DNA of 6,202 nucleotides from Oscillospiraceae bacterium (GTDB lineage: Bacteria; Bacillota; Clostridia; Oscillospirales; Oscillospiraceae): positions 1 to 6,202 of the forward strand of contig CACXCV010000197.1 in assembly GCA_902766215.1 (NCBI GenBank). Reading direction: 5' to 3'. This document shows, piece after piece, positions 1-4,933 of the stretch. Below the pieces are notes generated by a model, which saw nothing but the letters and a program-made list of their open reading frames with translations, was not told the origin of the DNA and did not search any database. Numbering within the stretch: position 1 is the first letter of the stretch; each line of letters starts with the position of its first letter. Position numbers and translations under genes: made by a program.

Positions 1-798
1 GAAGATCTGTCCTTCGTCTACACCAACAACGCCGAAACCAAGGAAATGATCCTCTCCGGCGCCGGCGACATCCATCTGGACGTGCTGTGCTCCAAGCTGA
101 AGAACAAGTTCAACGTCGAGGTTGAGCTGCGCCCGGCCAAGATTGCCTATCGTGAAAAGATCCGCAAAAAGGTCGAGGTTCGCGGCCGCCACAAGAAACA
201 GTCCGGCGGCCACGGCCAGTTCGGCGACGTGGTCATCGAGTTCGAGCCGGGCGATTCCGAAGAGCTGGTCTTTGAGGAGCGCGTGGTTGGCGGCTCCGTG
301 CCGAAGAACTTCTTCCCGGCAGTCGAAAAGGGTCTGCGCGAGTCCGTGGTCAAGGGCGTTCTGGCCGGCTATCCGGTCGTGTTCCTGAAGGCCACGCTGG
401 TCGACGGCTCTTACCACCCGGTCGATTCCTCCGAAATGGCGTTCAAGACGGCAGCCTCGCTGGCCTATAAAGAGGGCCTGCCCAAGGCAAACCCCGTCCT
501 GCTCGAGCCGATCGGCAAGCTGGAGGTCACCGTTCCTGATGCGTACATGGGCGACATCATGTCCGACATTTCCAAGCGCAACGGCCGCGTGCTGGGCATG
601 AACCCCAACGAGGACGGCGAGCAGGTGGTCGAGGCTGAGGTGCCCATGGGCGAGATGAGCAGCTATGCCACCGACCTGCGCTCCATGACGCAGGGCCGTG
701 GCTACTTCTCCTTCAAGTTCGAGCGCTATGAAGAAGCGCCCGCGCTGACCCAGCAGAAGGTCATTGAGGAAGCCAAGAAAGCCGCCGAGGCAGAGTAA
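1..798 (+). CDS. Elongation factor G-like translation GTPase (EF-G2 type), C-terminal part
   Basis: This is the 3' part of a ribosomal translocation GTPase; the frame is open from base 1 and the GTP-binding domain lies outside the window. EF-G proteins use GTP hydrolysis to move tRNA and mRNA through the ribosome in the cytoplasm. The 265 visible residues contain the end of domain III (GAGDIHLDV, 20-28), domain IV with KKQSGGHGQFG (65-75) and DGSYHPVDSSE (135-145), and domain V starting at EPIGKLEVTVP (169-179), with YATDLRSMTQGRG at 222-234. RGRHKKQSGGHGQFG, VPKNFFPAVEKG and NPVLLEP resemble the clostridial EF-G paralogue (EF-G2) more than housekeeping FusA; that subtype is my inference from remembered family sequences. 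The C terminus is Lys/Glu/Ala-rich. The TAA stop (796-798) is followed within 8 bases by a terminator, so this gene ends its transcript. Confidence 0.93.
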   Translation, partial: EDLSFVYTNNAETKEMILSGAGDIHLDVLCSKLKNKFNVEVELRPAKIAYREKIRKKVEVRGRHKKQSGGHGQFGDVVIEFEPGDSEELVFEERVVGGSVPKNFFPAVEKGLRESVVKGVLAGYPVVFLKATLVDGSYHPVDSSEMAFKTAASLAYKEGLPKANPVLLEPIGKLEVTVPDAYMGDIMSDISKRNGRVLGMNPNEDGEQVVEAEVPMGEMSSYATDLRSMTQGRGYFSFKFERYEEAPALTQQKVIEEAKKAAEAE

Positions 799-805
799 GC
801 GTTGC

Positions 806-840
806 AAAGCGGCCTCCGATTCATCGGGGGCCGCTTTTTT
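806..840 (+). terminator. Intrinsic terminator of the EF-G-like gene
   Basis: A GC-rich hairpin pairs 806-819 (AAAGCGGCCTCCGA) with 824-837, with one G-T wobble and a short ATTCAT-type loop. It is followed directly by a run of T (835-840). It begins eight bases after the stop codon. This is a textbook Rho-independent terminator and separates the EF-G-like gene from the esterase gene. Confidence 0.93.
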
Positions 841-868
841 GACTGCATCATTTACATCACATTATTAA
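839..868 (+). promoter_or_regulatory. Possible sigma-A promoter for the esterase gene
   Basis: TTGACT (839-844) resembles a -35 box. TATTAA (863-868) lies 18 bases downstream as a possible -10, in an AT-rich stretch between the terminator and the esterase RBS. A promoter is expected here because a terminator precedes and a strong RBS follows. The hexamers are imperfect, and the -35 overlaps the end of the terminator T-run, so the assignment is tentative. Confidence 0.4.
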
Positions 869-895
869 TAATAAGGAAAAACAGGGGAGAAAGAT

Positions 896-2416
896 ATGAA
901 ATTACAACCCGCAATGATATTTGGATCGCATATGGTTTTGCAGCGGCAGCAGCCGGTTGCCGTCTGGGGCCGCGGAGCAGAGGGCGACCGGGTCACGGTC
1001 ACGCTGGGCAGTGATTCTGCCGCAGCACAGGTTCGGGCAGGGCAGTGGCAGGTTTCGCTTCCTGCACGCGAGGCGGAAACCGGCCTGACCATGCACATTC
1101 GGTCGGAGAAGACGGCGGAGGAGTTGACCTTTACCGACGTGTCAGTGGGCGAGGTCTGGCTGGCCGGCGGCCAGTCCAATATGGAGTTCCCGTTCAGATA
1201 CGATATCGAAGAGCCTGACATTGCACCCGGCGCCAACGATCCGCAGCTGCGCTTTTTCGACTATCCCGAGGTAAGCTACCCGGGCCACTATGAAAGCGGA
1301 CGGTTTGAGGATTATGGCTTCTGGCGCGGCTGCACGCCGGAGGATGTGCCCTGGTTCTCCGCTGTGGGGTACTATTTTGCTGCCAAGCTCCGCCAGGCGC
1401 TGGGCGTTCCGGTGGGTGTGATTGGCTGCAACTGGGGCGGTACGCCGGCGATAACCTGGATTGACCGGGCCGAGATCGAAGCGGACCCCATTTTTGCCCC
1501 GGCACTGGCACAGTATCAGGCGCAGCTGGACGAGCTGGACTGGCCGCGCTATGAAAAAATGCAGCAGATGCAGGCCGCGGCAGACCCCGCCCGCAAACGC
1601 GCCGTTGAAGACGTGATGCTGATGGGAAAGGACATGTCCGAGCTGTGGAAGACGATGGAGATGCCGAAAACGCCGCCTACCGAGATGGTTATGATGCAGC
1701 TGGGGCCGAAAAGCGCCAATGCGCCGGGTGTCCTGTTTGACAATATGGTGCGGCCCCTTGCGCCATATGGTGTGCGCGGCGTCATTTGGTACCAGGGCGA
1801 GAGCGATGACGGCAACGCCAGCTATGACGGTTATATGCGCGCCGTGCAGCGCAGCTGGAGCAAACTCTGGGGCGTGGAGCTGCCGTTTTATCAGGTGATG
1901 CTGGCGCCGTTCGGCCATTGGGCGCATGTCACGGCAGGGGACTATCCCGGCGTGCGGCGGCTGCAAAAGGCGCTGGCTGACAGCGATGCGCGCTTTTTCT
2001 GCGCCAACATCATGGACAGCGGCACCGAAAACAACATCCATCCCAGAATGAAGCGTCCGGCCGGTGAACGATTGGCGCTGCTGGCGCTGAAAAACGCCTA
2101 TGCGCAGTCCGTGCAGGCTGACAGCCCGTCTATGGACTCTGTCCGGCTGAAGCCGGGGCAGGTCACCGTGCAGTGGAAAAACACAGCCGGCGGCCTGCAC
2201 ATCCGCGGCGGCCAGCTGCAGGCGCTGCGCGTGACTGTGGACGGCGCTCCGGTGGAGCCGGTGTGCACCGCGGAGGGCGATCAGCTGGTTCTGAAGGCCG
2301 ATGCGCTCCAGCCCGGCAGCCAGATTACGCTGTCCTTTGCAGAGGAGAACTACTGCGTGGTCAATCTCTACGGCGGCACCGGCCTGCCGGCGTTCCCGTT
2401 TGAGGCAACGCCGTAA
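896..2416 (+). CDS. SGNH-fold sialate O-acetylesterase-family carbohydrate esterase
   Basis: The 506-residue product resembles sialate 9-O-acetylesterases and related SASA-domain esterases, which remove O-acetyl groups from sialic acids or other acetylated sugars. An N-terminal beta-rich part (about 1-85) precedes the SGNH blocks: WLAGGQSNMEF with nucleophile Ser94, GVIGCNWGGTP (174-184) with Asn179, and GVIWYQGESD (295-304). The catalytic His382 lies in NNIHPRMK. In the common form of this last block an Asp precedes Ile-His-Pro; here that position is Asn380. A C-terminal beta domain (about 410-506) ends in the family-typical GLPAFPF. No signal peptide is visible, so it probably acts in the cytoplasm on imported sugars. 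The ATG at 896 has AGGGGAGA (883-890) at good spacing. It appears to be a single-gene transcript, and the exact substrate is not established. No terminator separates it from the recombinase remnant behind it. Confidence 0.9.
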   Translation: MKLQPAMIFGSHMVLQRQQPVAVWGRGAEGDRVTVTLGSDSAAAQVRAGQWQVSLPAREAETGLTMHIRSEKTAEELTFTDVSVGEVWLAGGQSNMEFPFRYDIEEPDIAPGANDPQLRFFDYPEVSYPGHYESGRFEDYGFWRGCTPEDVPWFSAVGYYFAAKLRQALGVPVGVIGCNWGGTPAITWIDRAEIEADPIFAPALAQYQAQLDELDWPRYEKMQQMQAAADPARKRAVEDVMLMGKDMSELWKTMEMPKTPPTEMVMMQLGPKSANAPGVLFDNMVRPLAPYGVRGVIWYQGESDDGNASYDGYMRAVQRSWSKLWGVELPFYQVMLAPFGHWAHVTAGDYPGVRRLQKALADSDARFFCANIMDSGTENNIHPRMKRPAGERLALLALKNAYAQSVQADSPSMDSVRLKPGQVTVQWKNTAGGLHIRGGQLQALRVTVDGAPVEPVCTAEGDQLVLKADALQPGSQITLSFAEENYCVVNLYGGTGLPAFPFEATP

Positions 2417-2446
2417 GGGCAAACTTGCCGTGTCGGATCTATATGG

Positions 2447-2833
2447 ATGTGCCTGGCGGAGCAGGAGCGAAAGAACATCGCTCTGCGTACCGGCAAGGGT
2501 CGTTCCATCAAGGCTTCCTGCGGCGGGTACAGCGGCGGTCGCCGCCCCTACGGCTACAAGGTGGTCGATGGCGTTCTCGTGATCGACGAGAAAGAAGCCC
2601 CCATCGTGAAGTTCATCTTCGAGAAGTACGATGACGGTGTGTCCATGCTGGGTATCACGGAGCTGCTGGAAAAGGCGGGATACCAGACCCGCTCCTCCAA
2701 GCGGTTTCAGGTGTCCACCATCAAGAGTATTTTCGGCAACCGCCCCTTGTATGAGGGAATGTATAAGTACGGCGACATGAATTGGGTCAAGGGCGTTCAT
2801 GAGCCGATTTTGAAGGGAGTTGATGACGAATGA
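2447..2833 (+). pseudogene. Serine recombinase fragment lacking the catalytic resolvase domain
   Basis: The 128-residue product starts in what should be the middle of a serine site-specific recombinase. LAEQERKNIALRTGKGR (3-19) matches the long helix joining the catalytic resolvase domain to the DNA-binding part. GGYSGGRRPYGYKVVDG (26-42) through GNRPLYEGMYKYGD (97-110) matches the 'Recombinase' domain. The whole N-terminal catalytic domain (about 130 residues, with the nucleophilic Ser and active-site Arg residues) is absent. No ribosome site precedes the ATG at 2447. The frame is open back to 2417, immediately after the esterase stop, and lies in the esterase's own frame. The 3' end looks natural: its TGA overlaps the next start as ATGA. 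As it stands it cannot catalyse recombination; at most it could make a DNA-binding fragment. It is probably a relic of a mobile element integrase or resolvase. Confidence 0.85.
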
Positions 2834-3351
2834 CCCCGTTTCTGTGGATACTGGCTGGTGGATTTCTCTTAGGCATTGTTCTTATGATTGTGTTTAGCAT
2901 CGCAAAAAAATCAACGGGCGTGATCATTGGTGTTGCTGTCGCCGTTGTCTGTATGATTTTCTTTGTAGTGGATATTACGGTAGAACCGCACAAAAATGGT
3001 TACGAACCTTCCACTGCCGAAGAAGATACGGTAGGGACTGCCACTTTTGAGGAAATCTATAAGGCATACAAGGAAAACGAACTGGTTGCCGATGATCTGT
3101 ATAAAAACAATCGCTATCAAGTGACCGCCAAAATTGATGACATGACCAACGATGGATTGTTTAATCTGACAGGCGGAGCCACCTTGACCTTGGAAAAGAC
3201 GATAGGAAATACAATCGTTGTTTTCTACGCCGAGTTTGAGAAAGAGCAAGAGGAAAATCTTAAAACCGTTAAGGTCGGTGACACCATCACTTTTGTTGGT
3301 GAATGTTTAAGTGCCGGAGGTTGGATTGACTGCGAATTGGTGGTGGAATGA
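2830..3351 (+). CDS. Two-TM membrane protein with tRNA_anti-like (OB-fold) domain
   Basis: The 173-residue product starts with two hydrophobic segments (about 4-25 and 29-49) separated by a short basic turn (AKKSTG). A soluble domain of about 120 residues follows. That domain (about 72-173) begins with a helix (FEEIYKAYKENELVADDLYKN), then YQVTAKIDDM, hydrophobic strands, LKTVKVGDTITFVGECLS (145-161) and ends WIDCELVVE. This order fits the tRNA_anti-like OB-fold family, whose function is largely unknown; I recognise it by pattern only. The two helices probably anchor the OB domain in the membrane, with its side not determined. The start overlaps the recombinase fragment stop (ATGA), pointing to translational coupling, and a GGGAG (2815-2819) lies upstream. 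Base composition is lower in G+C than the flanking core genes, suggesting horizontal origin. A role in DNA or RNA binding cannot be assumed. Confidence 0.8.
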   Translation: MTPFLWILAGGFLLGIVLMIVFSIAKKSTGVIIGVAVAVVCMIFFVVDITVEPHKNGYEPSTAEEDTVGTATFEEIYKAYKENELVADDLYKNNRYQVTAKIDDMTNDGLFNLTGGATLTLEKTIGNTIVVFYAEFEKEQEENLKTVKVGDTITFVGECLSAGGWIDCELVVE

Positions 3352-3352
3352 T

Positions 3353-3424
3353 ATGTATATCGTTTTGTTAATTCTGCTTCTGCCAATATTCGTGCTGGCG
3401 GAGTTATTGAAGTTAAATAAATAA
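3353..3424 (+). CDS. Putative 23-residue single-TM micro-protein
   Basis: An ATG at 3353, one base after the stop of the OB-fold membrane gene, opens a 23-codon frame ending TAA at 3422-3424. The product MYIVLLILLLPIFVLAELLK plus LNK is almost entirely a hydrophobic helix with a basic end, as in many small membrane proteins. A weak GGTGG lies in the last codons of the upstream gene, so any translation would probably be by coupling. No homologue is known to me, and chance ORFs of this size are frequent. The near-zero spacing and the coherent TM profile are the only support. Confidence 0.4.
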   Translation: MYIVLLILLLPIFVLAELLKLNK

Positions 3425-3445
3425 GGCTTCTGCGAGGGCAGGAGT

Positions 3446-3490
3446 ATAGCCGAGGGGCTATCTCGAAAGGGGTAGCCCCTCTTTCTATTT
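3446..3490 (+). terminator. Terminator with overlapping alternative hairpin (attenuator-like)
   Basis: GAGGGGCTA (3452-3460) pairs perfectly with TAGCCCCTC (3473-3481). A further T-G wobble (3461/3472) encloses a ten-base loop, and TTTCTATTT follows. This should act as a modest intrinsic terminator behind the membrane genes. ATAGCC (3446-3451) can instead pair with GGCTAT (3456-3461) around a GAGG loop, which would consume the terminator's left arm. The two folds are mutually exclusive, as in attenuators. The downstream gene starts only 16 bases after this element. Confidence 0.55.
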
Positions 3491-3505
3491 GGAAAGGAAC
3501 AGTAC

Positions 3506-3817
3506 ATGAATTATGAAAAATTGGCAGGCTCTATCCGAGCCGTGATCGACCGCCGACCGAAGGACACCGGGGCATACAGCGACCTCTTTTCTCTGTGCCG
3601 GGAGTGGGAAACCGAGGATTTCACGGCGGCTCATCTCATAATGATACACCTCACCATGTTGACATTTGCGCGCGAGGTGTGTAAACTGGGGCGCAGAGGG
3701 CAGCGCCAGACAATCAACGCTGAACGTCAGCAAAACGGGTATTTTGTTGCGAGGGAACCGGTTCGGTGGCAACAACGAACGCAACAAAATAAAAATTTTG
3801 TTGCGTTCGAGCGATGA
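3506..3817 (+). CDS. Small hypothetical protein, possibly 3'-truncated or chimeric
   Basis: I do not recognise this gene. The 103-residue frame has an ATG at 3506 preceded by AAGGA (3494-3498) at seven bases, a good ribosome site. Residues 1 to about 58 look like a real soluble, mostly helical protein (LAGSIRAVIDRRP, YSDLFSLCREWE, FTAAHLIMIHLTM). From about residue 60 the character changes to a Gln/Arg/Asn-rich tail (GRRGQRQTINAERQQNG...). That tail is encoded by the repeat array and promoter upstream of the tyrosine recombinase: the -35 box and both arms of the 15-bp inverted repeat lie inside the frame. The likeliest reading is a gene whose original 3' end was lost when the element decayed, with the frame running on until a chance stop. 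The small size and context suggest mobile-element cargo. No function is assigned. Confidence 0.5.
   Translation: MNYEKLAGSIRAVIDRRPKDTGAYSDLFSLCREWETEDFTAAHLIMIHLTMLTFAREVCKLGRRGQRQTINAERQQNGYFVAREPVRWQQRTQQNKNFVAFER
3741..3805. repeat. Three copies of an 11-mer, ATTTTGTTGCG, in mixed orientation
   Basis: ATTTTGTTGCG occurs at 3741-3751 (+), as its reverse complement at 3780-3790 (-), and at 3795-3805 (+). A fourth partial copy, GCAACAA, lies at 3769-3775 (-). All lie within 65 bases just upstream of and over the tyrosine recombinase promoter. This is too dense for chance and suggests binding sites for a regulator or a recombinase. Confidence 0.75.
3744..3775. promoter_or_regulatory. 32-bp imperfect palindrome with GAACCGGTTC core (operator candidate)
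   Basis: TTGTTGC (3744-3750) and GCAACAA (3769-3775) are exact inverted arms. Between them, separated by four bases on each side, sits the perfect ten-base palindrome GAACCGGTTC (3755-3764). The structure is symmetric about 3759/3760. It lies roughly 25 bases upstream of the -35 box, a usual place for a dimeric or tetrameric regulator. The binding protein is unknown. Confidence 0.5.
3776..3809. promoter_or_regulatory. Perfect 15-bp inverted repeat overlapping the -35 box
   Basis: CGAACGCAACAAAAT (3776-3790) is repeated in exact reverse complement at 3795-3809, separated by AAAA. The right arm covers the -35 hexamer (3801-3806) of the tyrosine recombinase promoter, so a protein bound here would block RNA polymerase. 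Read as 13-bp arms with an 8-bp ATAAAAAT centre, it is 34 bp long, the same geometry as the sites of some tyrosine recombinases. A terminator is unlikely because the T-run is inside the stem rather than after it. Confidence 0.6.
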
Positions 3818-3829
3818 GTATGCTATAAT
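3801..3829 (+). promoter_or_regulatory. Extended -10 promoter of the tyrosine recombinase gene
   Basis: TTGCGT (3801-3806) as -35 is followed after exactly 17 bases by a perfect TATAAT (3824-3829). The -10 is preceded by TG and one base (TGCTATAAT), the extended -10 form. Transcription should start near 3836, giving a leader of about 70 bases before the GTG start at 3908. The -35 is embedded in the 15-bp inverted repeat, which suggests regulation. Confidence 0.85.
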
Positions 3830-3907
3830 GTTCTTAGAAAGACCAAGCCGTTCTTTGCGCCGCTGCGTCAACCGCCGAGCGCAGGAATTTTATGGAGATG
3901 ATGCACT

Positions 3908-4933
3908 GTGCCATCTTACAGCGCCTACAGCGACTGTCCGCGCGTGCTCCGCGACTTTTTGTCCTACCACGAGACGATTCGCGGCCAGTCGGCCAAGACC
4001 ATTGCCGAATATCATCTGGACCTGCGGATGTTTCTGCGGTTTATGAAATTGATGCACGACGACATGCCGTATGACACCGACCTGGACAGCATCGACATCC
4101 GCGACTGTGACATCGCGTTCATCCGACAGATTACCACCACGCAGATTTATGACTACCTGACCTATTTGGCCAACGACCGGGTCAAGTTTCCCGACACGGC
4201 GTCCGAACATGCCGGGATCGGCGCGGCAGCCCGGGCGCGCAAGCTTTCCGCCATCAAATCCTTTTATAAATACCTGACGGTGCGCACCAAGCAGCTGGAC
4301 GAAAATCCGGTGGCCGACCTGGAGTATCCCAAGCTGCGCCGGTCGCTGCCAAAATTTTTGACACTCGAACAGTCCATCCGTCTGCTGCGCTCCATTGATG
4401 GTTTGTACCCTAAACGAGACTATGCCATTCTCTGCATCTTTCTCAACTGCGGCCTGCGGATCTCTGAGCTGACCGGGCTGAATCTGTCCGACGTGACCGG
4501 CGACCAGCTGCGCGTGCTGGGCAAGGGCAACAAAGAGCGCTTTGTCTACATGAGCGAGGCCTGTCAGGAGGCGCTGGACGACTATATCCGCCACGAGCGC
4601 AATACCGACGGCATGAAAGACCCGCGGCCGCTCTTTATTTCCCGCGATCACAACCGCATGAGCACCAGCGCCGTGCATCGCATGGTGAAAAAGCACCTGT
4701 TCGCCGCCGGGATCGACCCGGCGCAGTATTCGGCCCACAAGCTGCGCCACACGGCGGCGACTATGATGCTTCAGGGTGGCGTGGATGTGCGGACAGTGCA
4801 GGAGGTCTTGGGCCACGAAAACCTGAACACCACCCAGATTTACACGCACATTGAGAGCGCCGAGCTCAGGATTGCGGCGGACGCAAGTCCCCTGGTACAG
4901 GCGATGAAGCCCGACAAGGAATCAGATGCGTGA
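3908..4933 (+). CDS. Xer-like tyrosine site-specific recombinase/integrase
   Basis: The 341-residue product is a complete tyrosine recombinase, a DNA strand-exchange enzyme that cuts through a 3'-phosphotyrosine link. The N-terminal SAM-like core-binding domain covers about 10-125 (FLSYHETIRGQSAKTIAEY; ARKLSAIKSFYKYL). The catalytic domain covers about 146-325, with Arg184 (CGLRISEL), Lys206 (GKGNKER), His277 and Arg280 (HKLRHTAA), His303 (LGHENLNTT) and nucleophile Tyr312 (IYTHI), so all key residues are present. Length is somewhat above the roughly 300 of XerC/XerD, with the extra residues mainly in the 86-106 loop and a C-terminal tail after about 325. The start is GTG: no in-frame ATG exists before residue 41, while ATGs at 3892, 3898 and 3901 are out of frame. 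GGAG (3894-3897) serves as RBS at a slightly long ten-base spacing. Stable context next to core genes suggests a chromosomal Xer-type enzyme rather than a phage integrase, but this is inference. Confidence 0.92.
   Translation: MPSYSAYSDCPRVLRDFLSYHETIRGQSAKTIAEYHLDLRMFLRFMKLMHDDMPYDTDLDSIDIRDCDIAFIRQITTTQIYDYLTYLANDRVKFPDTASEHAGIGAAARARKLSAIKSFYKYLTVRTKQLDENPVADLEYPKLRRSLPKFLTLEQSIRLLRSIDGLYPKRDYAILCIFLNCGLRISELTGLNLSDVTGDQLRVLGKGNKERFVYMSEACQEALDDYIRHERNTDGMKDPRPLFISRDHNRMSTSAVHRMVKKHLFAAGIDPAQYSAHKLRHTAATMMLQGGVDVRTVQEVLGHENLNTTQIYTHIESAELRIAADASPLVQAMKPDKESDA

Larger units (their letters stand above)
2417..3740. mobile_element. Probable decayed mobile-element remnant
   Basis: This block sits between two intact core-type genes. 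It contains a truncated serine recombinase, a small membrane protein with an OB-fold-like domain, a micro-ORF and a small unrecognised gene, as is common in the cargo of clostridial integrative elements. Sample counts give 42-47% G+C for two 60-base stretches of the OB-fold gene, against about 62% for a 60-base stretch of the tyrosine recombinase gene. The left edge is sharp, at the esterase stop. The right edge is somewhere before the repeat array at 3741 and is not defined by any repeat I can see. I found no flanking direct repeats or terminal inverted repeats, so the boundaries are approximate. Confidence 0.5.

Noticed and set aside
2418..2429. Small hairpin GGCA-AACT-TGCC just after the esterase stop
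   Set aside because: Only four or five pairs and no T-run. It might be the stump of a lost terminator, but it cannot be supported as a functional one.
1142..2800. A 552-codon open frame on the minus strand opposite the esterase and recombinase fragment
   Set aside because: Its product is low-complexity His/Arg/Ala/Leu-rich with no recognisable motif. It crosses the junction between two unrelated plus-strand genes with clear family motifs, so it is a GC-codon shadow.
3755..3764. GAACCGGTTC as a LexA (SOS) box
   Set aside because: The Firmicute LexA site has four bases between GAAC and GTTC; here there are only two.
3776..3809. The 15-bp inverted repeat as an intrinsic terminator
   Set aside because: The AT-rich part is at the top of the stem, no T-run follows on either strand, and the structure overlaps a strong promoter's -35 box.
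3892..4074. A 60-codon frame from ATG 3892 as a leader peptide gene
   Set aside because: It mostly overlaps the tyrosine recombinase, shows no protein-like features, and is better explained as an out-of-frame start cluster.
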